The notes under the pieces are model-generated. The model saw only the letters and a program-made list of their open reading frames with translations. It had not been told where the DNA came from and did no database searches. Of a DNA stretch of 64,000 nucleotides, positions 57,701-64,000 are shown in pieces. Each line of letters opens with the position of its first letter. Position 1 is the first letter of the stretch. A program made the position numbers and the translations under genes. Source of the DNA: Alligator mississippiensis (taxonomy: Eukaryota; Chordata; Crocodylia; Alligatoridae). Location of the stretch: NCBI RefSeq assembly GCF_030867095.1, contig NC_081824.1, positions 48,270,882-48,334,881 on the forward strand. Reading direction: 5' to 3'.

Positions 57701-60700
57701 ATTTCTCCTGGTTGATAATAAACTGATATTCTAGTTAGGCTTAATCTTTGTTGAATATTTTATTTTTTCTACAATTATTCAACAGGAAAAGGACAGAAGG
57801 ATCCCACAAGTCCCTAACAATTTATGTCAGCACATCCCAATACTGTGCTCTTGCAATATTCTTGTTTTCAAAGCTTCCCCAAATCTTTCTGTGAAATCCA
57901 AACTCAACAAAAAAATCATCCAAAGAAGCTCTCTTTTCTGCATGTATTTTGATCAAATAATTAGTTTTATTAATAAAAAACAGAGTGGGGAAAAAATTAA
58001 AAAGGAGAATCCTGAAAGAGTTTTATCTATAGTGCCATGTTAATTGAAGAGTATACACTACACTCCAGGTTGTGCATGTATGTGCTCATACATTCATGCA
58101 TGTATGTATATTTAATAGTTTAGTCTTCACTGAAGTACAAAGCTATCAGGGAATGCTTAGAAATGCCTGGAAATTTTAAAGATGATACACAAACCATAAC
58201 AGCAGCAGGAAAAGGCTTCTGTAAAGAAAACATGTACAGATTCAAATCTTTACACGAATGTTTTATGTGATCTAGTCATACAATTCAGCTGCACTGACTG
58301 ACCGATTCAAGTAACAAGTAGAACACAGAAAATGCCAAAAGTTCAAATCCAAGGAGAAATCACGCACATGACAAATATGTTTAGGTTTGATGAGGACATT
58401 CAGCACACCCTTGTTATACAAGCATGACTCAGACAAACGCATGGTCTAACCTTGGAAAGGATGTTACAGTGCAAACAGCCTCATTTTCTTTCAGTACAGA
58501 AGCAGCTTCCAGTCGTCGTTTCCTCATGTTGTCTTGTACAGTGTTGAATTCAGACATTGTTCCTCCATATGGCTGCCCAGGTGTCCCTTCAATCATATAC
58601 CTTCCATACTCTGGTCGCCAGAGTGTTGGGTGGCTTTAATAAAAGGACAGCCTAGTTTAAATATTTATGTAACTGCAAAAGAGATGGATTAGTATGTATA
58701 AATTATAGAAATAACAAGAAGGAATGGTCATGTACCTCCAAAGTTTACTAAATTTTAAATGTACAATAGAATTAGAAACTCCAGAGTATCCTTCTTCTAG
58801 TGTGTGAAAGGTAAATGCTACATTCTCAAGACTGTGTGATTGCAACTAAGTTTTATTCTAGGCAGAGCTGGCAGTGGTGCTAATAGATAAAGCTACCTAA
58901 TATTTTCTATCACGAGACCCTATTAGTAATTTATTATTTTGGCAAACTTGAATCACTCAGGCTGAAATTTTGCATGTGACGCATCTGTTTCAGGGATGTG
59001 TGGCTGATTTTGTAGCTATGCTGTTTCTAGCTGGAATCAAGTTGGCTCTGGCTTTGCAATTCACACAGTGCATCCTACAGACCTACCCTTATGGATGAAT
59101 CTTGCCAATGACCCAACTAGAGATCTATACGAGCAGCTGCGGGGGGCTAGGGGGTGGAGGAGAGGCTTGCATGTGCTTGTTTTAATTTGGAATCTATATT
59201 CAAAAGCTATGTTAAAAGACTACTTAGGCTGTAAATAGAAGCACTAAAAAATTTGTGTGAGCCATTATTCAGGTTGTCTGTGTAAGCTTTCTTTGTCTCT
59301 CTTAAAAACTGTCATAGTGCTGGTGTATGTTATGTTATCACCTGCTGTTCTTTACCCATTCTATGAAAGAAGCAGGGGAGGTCATTCAATATTTCTTTGT
59401 ATCCTTACTGACCGTAAGGCAGGGGTGGGTAAAATGCCGCCTGTGGGCCAGATATGGCCCACCAGGCCATTCCATCCGACCTGCAGGGCCCCTAACAATT
59501 TAGAAAATTAATATTTATCTGCCCCTGGCTGCCTGTCATGCAGCCCTCAATGGCTTGCCAACACACAGTAAACGGCCCTCCGCCCAAAATAATTGCCCAC
59601 CCCTGCCATAAGGCTTCACTTCGTATGACAGGAAGGGAAATCAGAGACTTTTCCAGAGGAAGGCCAAAACTGCCAAGAATATCCTCTAATTTGGAGATTC
59701 TACTTGAATCATTTAAAGCTTTATTTTTTAGAGTGCTAAACATGCAATGATACTTTTTATCCAGCTACTACAGCTGTAGCTTAGATTTCTCATCTAAACA
59801 CCCAGAAAACAAGTAACTGCAAATTTGCAAATAGTGGCCAAAAGTGAACATTTCAGTTTTAAGTGACTTGCCATGCATCATACAGGAAAAGACTGAATTC
59901 AGTTCTCCAGGACTGATGATTCCTAGGGACAAATCTTAACTACATAATTCTGATTTATCCCCAGAGCACCGAGTCAGAAGTCCGGTGATCATGTAGTTAA
60001 CTAAACTATTGCATTAATGCTTATGGCACAAGGAGGTGCAAATTAAGGAAAGCAGAAACAACCTTAAATCTGCATTTCCTGAAGGCACGTTTTAAGGCAG
60101 CTCAGAAGCCTACATGGCAGATCCAGGATTGTGGGAAGGGGTCTCTTCACCATACATGTGCCATACAGTTACACTCCCCCCCCACTGTGATCCTGGATGC
60201 CAAAGAGCTCTCTGTGCTCATCAGCTGGTTGGTGCAGGCTCTGGCTGGAGTCGCTACTTTTGCAGGACTCTGCAGCCTAGAGGGTGAGCACCATTCCTGA
60301 TAATGCTTCTCACCTTTCCTCTCTCCCCCTATGCCTGAATTTAGCAGCAGAAGAAACAAGACAGGATGAGCAGAGCTCAGCCCCACTTTTCATGCAGCTC
60401 AGGAGCCCTGGGTATAAGACACCACAGTTACTCATCCCCTATTTTTCCCCTACCACTGTAGTCTGGGGTGCAGGGGGTAAAAAGGGTACAGGAAGTAATG
60501 GTGAACAGTAGTGACACACCCCACAGGCTCCAGAGCTGCGTACAGCAGGGGCTCCAGCTAGATCCCATGCCAAATCAGCAGGTAAACTCAGAGCTCCCCA
60601 CATGTGCAGAGCTCCCAGCCAGAGCAGAAGCTTGGAAAGCTCAGTAGGCATATAGCACACAGCCAAAGGGGAGTGGAGGGGCTTGCAACTACACTGCCAT

Positions 60701-61013
60701 ACTCTTGCCCTGTTTTAAACCATCCTGAAAGCAGCATTTACTGAAATTCCATCTCCATGAAGGCTGGAATATAGAAACATTCAAAAACATAGCTGTGCCA
60801 TTCAATTTGATTAAATGCAGATTTGAAGGGTAAGCCACTGTAAGGAAATTCAGTTCTGTGCAACACTAAGGGAGAGGGATGGAAGGAAACTGCTACTTAC
60901 TTGGGGTTAATCCTTTCCCCCTTCTCTTGCAGAGTATGAAGAACGTCTTCTCCACTTAGCAACAAACGCACTTTCTTATTTTCATGATCAAAAGCTACCA
61001 ACATATATTCCAC
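39571..61013 (-). CDS. GCLC: Glutamate-cysteine ligase catalytic subunit, exons 2-16 (gene lacks exon 1 in this window)
   Basis: GCLC catalyses the ATP-dependent joining of L-glutamate and L-cysteine, the first and rate-limiting step of glutathione synthesis; it acts in the cytosol, usually paired with the regulatory subunit GCLM. Fifteen exons on the minus strand join with matching phases into 1761 coding bases (586 residues plus TAA). The product follows human GCLC from Val51 to the end almost without gaps: one extra codon in exon 6 and a slightly shorter C-terminal tail. Visible landmarks are [19 protein letters not shown] (exon 3), [10 protein letters not shown] (exon 6; the Cys pair equals human Cys248/Cys249, the second being known to bond GCLM) and [20 protein letters not shown] (exon 8). 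No stop or frameshift was seen, so it looks functional. The first 50 or so residues and the promoter must lie beyond 64000. Exon numbering assumes the 16-exon human layout. Confidence 0.97.
39777..41328 (-). other. GCLC intron 15
   Basis: 1552 bp with gt donor and ttcag acceptor. It contains the 340-bp hAT-like element at 40348-40687; the rest is unremarkable. Confidence 0.9.
40348..40687. mobile_element. hAT-like MITE, 340 bp
   Basis: Left end CAGTGGTGCTCAACC and right end GGTTAAGCACCCCTG are inverted copies (13 of 15). The flanks ttataatg and ttataaat agree in six leading bases. No transposase. Confidence 0.8.
41329..41449 (-). CDS. GCLC: GCLC exon 15
   Basis: The 121-bp exon encodes [20 protein letters not shown] and [20 protein letters not shown] plus one base of Gly. 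The acceptor is atgcag and the donor gtatga. It is nearly identical to human. Confidence 0.96.
41544..41647 (-). CDS. GCLC: GCLC exon 14
   Basis: The 104-bp exon encodes [20 protein letters not shown] and [14 protein letters not shown]. The stretch PAQNGTDTD is the divergent part; human has KAQNSTELA. The acceptor is gattag and the donor gtggtg. The intron to exon 15 is 94 bp. Confidence 0.95.
41740..41821 (-). CDS. GCLC: GCLC exon 13
   Basis: The 82-bp exon encodes [20 protein letters not shown] and FRKDICK plus one base of Gly. The acceptor is aactag and the donor gtactg. It differs from human by a single Leu to Arg change (DAVRQG). The intron to exon 14 is only 92 bp. Confidence 0.96.
42214..43176. 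mobile_element. Foldback DNA transposon (TAGGGATGCACC family), 963 bp
   Basis: Starts TAGGGATGCACCAATA and ends TTGCTGCACCTCTA, with flanks tattgttg and tgttgttg (7 of 8). Internal arms at about 42339-42440 and 42900-42994 are strongly inverted copies. The centre is GC-rich with a (CAGCC)n run at 42616-42656. No transposase. Confidence 0.8.
42616..42656. repeat. (CAGCC)n microsatellite
   Basis: Seven or so consecutive CAGCC units within the foldback element; likely length-polymorphic. Confidence 0.9.
44245..44322 (-). repeat. CR1 3'-end fragment
   Basis: ATTCATAGATTGTAGAGTCA, GAAGGGACCCCTAAGGATCA and CTGACCCCCTGC are the antisense CR1 3' end. Confidence 0.75.
45160..46085. mobile_element. 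Non-autonomous DNA transposon (TAGGGCTGTG family), 926 bp
   Basis: Begins TAGGGCTGTGTGAAAC and ends AATTTTTCACAGCCCTA; flanks ataaattg and ataaactg (7 of 8) mark the target site. At 45308-45324 it contains a second family end (AATTTTGCACAGCCCTA), so 45160-45324 alone already has both ends. The GC-rich cargo lies between the inner and outer right ends. A 203-codon frame here is compositional. Confidence 0.8.
46845..46949 (-). CDS. GCLC: GCLC exon 12
   Basis: The 105-bp, phase-0 exon encodes [20 protein letters not shown] and [15 protein letters not shown], identical to human GCLC. The acceptor is tctag and the donor gtaaga. A 5-kb intron with two large foldback elements separates it from exon 13. 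Confidence 0.96.
46950..47703 (-). other. GCLC intron 11
   Basis: 754 bp, canonical ends. No recognised repeat apart from short A runs. Confidence 0.9.
47704..47796 (-). CDS. GCLC: GCLC exon 11
   Basis: The 93-bp, phase-0 exon encodes [20 protein letters not shown] and [11 protein letters not shown], identical to human GCLC. The acceptor is ttgcag and the donor gtaaga. Confidence 0.96.
47797..48393 (-). other. GCLC intron 10
   Basis: 597 bp, canonical ends, nothing recognised inside. Confidence 0.9.
48394..48506 (-). CDS. GCLC: GCLC exon 10
   Basis: The 113-bp exon completes the Gly codon and encodes [20 protein letters not shown] then [17 protein letters not shown], nearly identical to human. 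The acceptor is ttatag and the donor gttgta. Confidence 0.96.
48507..48967 (-). other. GCLC intron 9
   Basis: 461 bp, canonical ends, nothing recognised inside. Confidence 0.9.
48968..49106 (-). CDS. GCLC: GCLC exon 9
   Basis: The 139-bp exon encodes [20 protein letters not shown], then [20 protein letters not shown] and EHLVKE, with the first base of a Gly codon. The acceptor is ttgtag and the donor gtacgt. It differs from human mainly in the last residues (EHLVKE against EQLLQE). Confidence 0.96.
49107..49828 (-). other. GCLC intron 8, GC-AG type, with a repeat copy
   Basis: The donor hexamer (49828-49823) is gcaagt and the acceptor ends tgtag at 49107. Flanking exon phases require exactly this junction. 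The intron also holds a partial copy of the poly-C/TIR element (about 49320-49492). Confidence 0.85.
49320..49492. mobile_element. Partial copy of the ATATTTACTTG/poly-C element
   Basis: Shares with 23250-23387 the blocks TAATAATTAGATT.TATACATG, ATAGAATCT.ATTA.TGGGG, a G run, CATCT.AAA and AAATATGGTA at the end. The centre is itself an inverted repeat (49355-49378 against 49400-49425). The left end is missing or diverged. Confidence 0.65.
49829..49945 (-). CDS. GCLC: GCLC exon 8 (followed by a GC donor)
   Basis: The 117-bp, phase-0 exon encodes [20 protein letters not shown] and [19 protein letters not shown]. The acceptor is ttttag. The donor is gcaagt rather than gt, with an otherwise strong consensus (GAG before it), so this is a GC-AG intron. 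Human has Tyr where this protein has Cys in RG(Y/C)VSD. Confidence 0.95.
49946..50837 (-). other. GCLC intron 7
   Basis: 892 bp, canonical ends, nothing recognised inside. Confidence 0.9.
50838..50912 (-). CDS. GCLC: GCLC exon 7
   Basis: The 75-bp, phase-0 exon encodes [20 protein letters not shown] then ICPIV, identical to human GCLC. The acceptor is taacag and the donor gtgagt. Confidence 0.96.
50913..53524 (-). other. GCLC intron 6
   Basis: 2612 bp of AT-rich DNA, remarkably free of recognisable young repeats compared with the other long introns. It contains a small tandem array of ACTTAATTC-type units at 52385-52452. Confidence 0.85.
52385..52452. repeat. ACTTAATTC tandem repeat
   Basis: Four to five imperfect copies of (T)ACTTAATTC within about 68 bp. 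Confidence 0.7.
53525..53661 (-). CDS. GCLC: GCLC exon 6 (carries the GCLM-contact Cys pair)
   Basis: The 137-bp exon reads [20 protein letters not shown], then [20 protein letters not shown] and NCCLQ. The two cysteines correspond to human Cys248 and Cys249. Relative to human it has one extra codon, in a stretch made of two direct 9-base copies that encode AAK-AAK, a short slippage-like duplication. The acceptor is actcag and the donor gtaa. Confidence 0.96.
53743..53801 (-). CDS. GCLC: GCLC exon 5
   Basis: This 59-bp exon encodes [19 protein letters not shown] between a split Ser and a split Ile codon and is identical to human GCLC over these 19 residues. The acceptor is ttttag and the donor gtgagt. 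It is separated from exon 6 by an intron of only 81 bp. Confidence 0.96.
54432..55473. mobile_element. Fossil solo LTR, 1042 bp
   Basis: Starts TGTGACAGAG and ends CCTGTTACA, bounded by an exact 5-bp duplication ggtcc (54427-54431 and 55474-55478). It has the TG..CA ends of a retroviral or Gypsy-type LTR. No internal coding region is present. It contains a four-unit tandem repeat of about 48 bp (54826-54996). Strand and family are not determined. The exact duplication suggests moderate age. Confidence 0.7.
54826..54996. repeat. Approximately 48-bp minisatellite, four units
   Basis: Each unit contains CCCCAGCGCCAGTAAGGGCG or a variant followed by CAG.TTT.GGG and a GGGGC-rich linker. It lies within the solo LTR. 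Confidence 0.75.
55910..56023 (-). CDS. GCLC: GCLC exon 4
   Basis: The 114-bp exon encodes [19 protein letters not shown] followed by [18 protein letters not shown], with split Arg and Ser codons at its ends. The acceptor is catacag and the donor gtaaga. It covers human residues 149-187. HEPT replaces human VKPN, a conservative difference in a variable loop. Confidence 0.96.
56408..56790. mobile_element. Fragment related to the TAGGGATGCACC foldback family
   Basis: Starts TAGGGGTGAACTCGTAACGA; inside, GAGATTGAGACCCCCACGGT GAGGGAGTG parallels GTAGATCAAGGCCCCTGCGA TGAGGGAGG of the 42.2-kb element. No matching right end was found. Confidence 0.5.
57325..57500 (+). repeat. MIR-like SINE
   Basis: GGGTTCAGGAGACTTTTGCT CTATTTCCAG ... 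CAAGACCTTCAGTAAATTAT AACCTCTCTAT ... TTAAATGGG follows the order of the MIR core and 3' part. Strongly diverged. Confidence 0.5.
58451..58633 (-). CDS. GCLC: GCLC exon 3
   Basis: The exon is 183 bp, the longest internal coding exon in the window. It reads [20 protein letters not shown], continues with the conserved [12 protein letters not shown] and ends in TVTSFP plus AG of an Arg codon. The acceptor is attaaag and the donor gttaga. It covers human residues 88-149 and carries one of the most conserved blocks of eukaryotic GCL. Confidence 0.97.
59420..59605. mobile_element. hAT-like MITE, 186 bp
   Basis: Starts CAGGGGTGGGTAAAAT and ends ATTGCCCACCCCTG; flanks ccgtaagg and ccataagg (7 of 8). 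It is the inverted-orientation sister of 18778-18964. Confidence 0.88.
59840..59935 (-). repeat. MIR-like SINE fragment
   Basis: TTTTAAGTGACTTGCCATGC ATCATACAGGAAAAG followed by CTGAATTCAGTTCTCCAGGACT resembles the antisense MIR core (AGTGACTTGCCCAAGGTCACACAG). Confidence 0.5.
60901..61013 (-). CDS. GCLC: GCLC exon 2
   Basis: The exon starts [20 protein letters not shown] and ends ...GERINP plus two bases of an Asn codon (113 bp). The acceptor reads acaatag and the donor gtaagt. The opening Val-Glu-Tyr follows the Trp-Gly-Asp-Glu of exon 1 in known GCLC, a conserved acidic stretch in the ligase active site. It covers human residues 51-88. Confidence 0.96.
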
Positions 61014-61250
61014 CTATTGTAAATAATGGAGGGAAAAAACATTTATACTTTCTGAACATTTTTAGAAAGTGCTTAAAAAAAAAAAAGAGGAAGAGTCATA
61101 TGCTAATCAATGGGATCCCTGGAATTCTGCAGATTACATATTTCTTTTATATTTAATGATTACCAACTAGGAATGCGGTAAAAGATACTGTAGACAGGAA
61201 TGATTAACAATTATTTTCCATGATTAAATTTCTTAGCTTTTTATCTGTCA

Positions 61251-61544
61251 CTGACTTTGGGAGTCCTGGGTATTCTAAACAGACCCATAAAGAAATAGAG
61301 AAAAATTTCATGAAGGAAGGTCCTTCCTTCCTAAACATTGTCTTAATACCATTTGGAGGTTCTCTGGTTTCTGGCATATCAAAGAGATTTGCATTAAGTT
61401 TTCAGACTAATTGTTAGTAGTTTTTATGGACTTGTACTTCTTAGTTCTTGTTTGAAAAATATTTTAATGCAGGGGCAGAGATTGTTTCTTTTTTTATTAT
61501 TTCTTTATGGGTCTGTTTAGAATACCCAGGACTCCCAAAGTCAG
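61251..61544. repeat. Exact 47-bp inverted repeat with 200-bp spacer
   Basis: 61251-61297 and 61498-61544 are exact reverse complements (each containing GGGAGTCCTGGGTATTC). The spacer is not self-complementary. Not a match to the other families in the window. Confidence 0.85.
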
Positions 61545-61605
61545 CAAGCAAGCCCCAACATATGACAATTACTTGAATAGGCAATTTAAGACTGATATCA
61601 TAAAG

Positions 61606-61799
61606 TAGAGCTGTCCAACTAGTAGCCTGAGAGGGGCCGCACGCACCCCACAAGCCTCAGCAGCTGCCTGTCCTGTTGGCACTGCCAAGGGAGGGTGGAA
61701 AGCTGCCTCCACAGCATTCTGCGCGTGTGGTATGTGACTTGAGGGCTGCATACTAGTGCTGTGTGTGGCCCCTGGCTGTATGAAATTTGGACAGGCCTG
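61606..61799. mobile_element. hAT-like MITE, about 194 bp
   Basis: Left end TAGAGCTGTCCAAC and right end TTTGGACAGGCCTG are inverted copies. The flanks (tcataaag, ttttaaag) agree at five or six of eight. GGGGCCGCACGCA on the left and TGTGTGTGGCCCC on the right extend the inverted similarity. Confidence 0.6.
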
Positions 61800-64000
61800 T
61801 TTTAAAGAACTATTTTTACAAACTGAAAAGTCCAAGGTTATGGGAAATAGCAGCGGGCCAGCTTGGAAAAGCATTACCAGCTGTTCTATAGGGAAAAAGC
61901 TAAAGGAAAATTGGTTTCCAGTACAGTTTGCTAAAATGAGTCAAGCTTAGGATATCTAAATGTCAAGTGCCTTTTGGGACCATCTGAAAACTGTAATGCC
62001 AACACAACCCCCATCTCGATATTGTAAGATTTTAACACTCAATTATCAGCTTAATTCTGTTACACGAAATGCATTTTCGGGGGGTGGGAGAGAAGAAAAA
62101 AAATTTAATTATGGACTTTTCTGAATCAGGAAATAGAACATTATCTCTGGAAAGGACAGTTAAATACAATACTTCAAGACCATTTTTCAAAAGTTGTTTC
62201 CCCCCCCCCCCCCATGTCTTTTCCCCACAAGATTTAAGAGTTAGAAAATCCCAAATAGACCCACAGCAATACTGTATTCCTATAAATAGTACCCCCCCCT
62301 TTTTTTTCTTTTTTTTTTTGAGGATCTTGAAGCATGGGCTCTTGCTTTTGACTGACACAGAGAATGGAAACATGAACATTGAACCATAATTAGAATTCTG
62401 AAGGGCACTAAACGCAGTAACACTTCAAGCAGGAATGTTTTAGCACCTTTGTATTGTACAGTAAATGATTTACTACATTTTAGACAACAGAAGCCCACCA
62501 ATATCCATTACTACCAACTGTGATCCATACTTATTATATGCTTGACCCAAGCTTATTGTTATTTCCAAAAGATGACATTTTTTTAGTTACCATGCCATAC
62601 TTCACCACACTAACTTATGCATTGTACTCGATAACATACTTGAAAACCATTTCCTTATAAAAAGCATTTGCTGCTGTAACTTACTTTCTAAAAAATCGTA
62701 ATTAGAAGAAACATAGTTTTTCTTTGGTTACTTAAATTTGTATGGATGAGTTACCGATGTTAGAGTGACGGTGAATGCAACTTACTGTTGGGATTTTTCA
62801 TTACATCTAAAATAGTATTATGCAGGAATATTTGAAATTCTATGGAAAATGGTTACATCAGAGCTCTGAAGGGCTTATTACTACACAGATACATTTTGAT
62901 TTGAAGAGAGTAATTCACAAGCTTGATTCTTAAATTAGACAGCAATATTATTCTAGTTTCTGTGGAAATAATCAGTTTCATGTATTGTATCATGAAACTG
63001 TAAATATCTTACTTTAATATTTAAATAGTAGATTTAATATATTCCAGTTTCATTTTTTCCTTTGCAAAATGAATGTATGAACTCCTGACAGTTAAGTGCT
63101 GCTAGAATAGTGACCTTTTAATAACCAGTTGGATTAGTTTAAAGTTCTATAATACACATAGTTCTGGAAATTATCTTAAGAGATAGTAGCATAAAGAGTT
63201 CCACAACACATTTATCTTTCTGAGAATTCTTGTTTTTCCGAAAATACAAAAACTAGCTGTTCTGAACACAATTAATTAATTTCATCTTTTACCTAGCCAA
63301 TTTCCAATATGCCAAGACCTTAACTACTCACTATTATACCACCTGATTTACAACCATACAATCATATAAACTTTTCCCATGTCTCATTTGTATATAAGGA
63401 AATCTGAGCCCCAAAACTGACTACTCTTGGGTGGGTTTTTTTTTTTAATTTAACTTTTTTTTAAAGAAATTTTTTGTGTTCCAAGCCAAATCAGCCAAAT
63501 CAAGTCCAAATCCATAAGTCAGTCCAGAACCATAAGTGGCCCATCAACTGGCAAACATCCTCCACCCCCACCTGAGGCTTCAGATATTTCCAAAGTCTTT
63601 TGGCAGACATTCTACATGCAGGCCCAAGGCCAGAGGCTTGGGGTTCAGATGCCCTTAAGTTTCACCTGCCCTCAGCCATATGGCTGCAGGAGTGAGCTAG
63701 GGAGGAACCTCCCATTTCCATAAAGTGGGTTTTAAGCCCCAACACCTCGGTGGGTACTAAACCATGCCAGAAGAACAATTATCCCCGGGAACGCTTAAGG
63801 AAACCTGCCTTCATGGACCCAGATGCATGGTGTTTCCCCTAGGTGTAGGGAGGGTATGTCTCTCCACTTTATAACTGTCTAAATGCCACATTAGTACCTT
63901 CTGCACTTACCTTAATGTGGGTCATAAAGATATGGTATCACAAGTAAGAATTTGCAATGGTGCAGTTCCCCTGCTTGCACCCCCGCTTCTCCCCCTCATA

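Larger units (their letters stand above)
56024..58450 (-). other. GCLC intron 3
   Basis: 2427 bp, canonical ends. Contains a fragment of the foldback family near 56408 and a MIR-like SINE near 57330. Confidence 0.9.
58634..60900 (-). other. GCLC intron 2
   Basis: 2267 bp, canonical ends. It holds the 186-bp hAT-like MITE and a MIR-like fragment; 59940-60890 shows nothing recognised. Confidence 0.9.
61014..64000 (-). other. GCLC intron 1 (part)
   Basis: No sequence resembling exon 1 (an N-terminus such as MGLLSQGSPLSWEE) or a CpG-rich promoter is seen up to the window end, so intron 1 is at least 2987 bp. It contains an exact 47-bp inverted repeat, a hAT-like MITE and C/T homopolymer runs at 62201-62213 and 62291-62320. 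Confidence 0.8.

Noticed and set aside
62201-62320. C and T homopolymer runs
   Set aside because: Simple sequence only; possibly length errors in assembly, with no further structure.
61014-64000. GCLC exon 1 or promoter
   Set aside because: I searched by eye for the conserved N-terminal peptide and a CpG-rich start region and found neither; the exon is presumed outside the window.

Overview
The window is vertebrate nuclear DNA, most likely from a reptile of the archosaur/turtle group and probably a crocodilian. The evidence is many CR1 LINE copies with ATCTATGAATCTATG-type 3' ends, several non-autonomous DNA transposon families with 8-bp target duplications (hAT-like), Penelope-like remnants with a GIY-YIG domain, and old L2 and MIR-like fragments. 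The species cannot be fixed from the sequence alone; crocodilian against turtle is an inference.

Only one host protein gene is recognised: GCLC, the catalytic subunit of glutamate-cysteine ligase, on the minus strand. Fifteen coding exons (exons 2 to 16 by comparison with the 16-exon human gene as I recall it) lie between 61013 and 39571. They join in frame into 586 residues that match human GCLC from about Val51 to the C terminus. Exon 1, with the start codon and promoter, is not seen and should lie beyond 64000. The likely 3' UTR runs from 39570 to about 37965. One intron (between exons 8 and 9) has a GC donor.

Positions 1 to about 37900 are intergenic and made largely of transposable elements, often nested. 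4165-5290 is a Penelope-like remnant split by a 731-bp DNA transposon with a perfect 8-bp target duplication. 8.87-10.15 kb is a C-rich minisatellite split by a CR1 copy. 15.98-16.5 kb is an L2 fragment split by a foldback MITE. 18637-23387 is a four-layer nest: an outer TIR element holding a 187-bp MITE and a 3.8-kb CR1, the CR1 itself split by a 1264-bp hAT-like element. 23.6-24.5 kb is a fossil LTR. 27.6-31.2 kb is a CR1 assembly with a recognisable SGNH-esterase ORF1 and APE endonuclease. 32.6-33.6 kb is a Penelope-like 3' part. 33.9-35.6 kb is a long GC-rich hAT-like element.

The GCLC introns also carry elements: DNA transposons in introns 1, 2, 3, 8, 12 and 15, a solo LTR with a 5-bp target duplication in intron 4, and an exact 47-bp inverted repeat in intron 1. 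I found no previously undescribed gene system. The most interesting observations concern nested and foldback elements, GC-rich transposon cargo, the GC-AG intron and the perfect inverted repeat.
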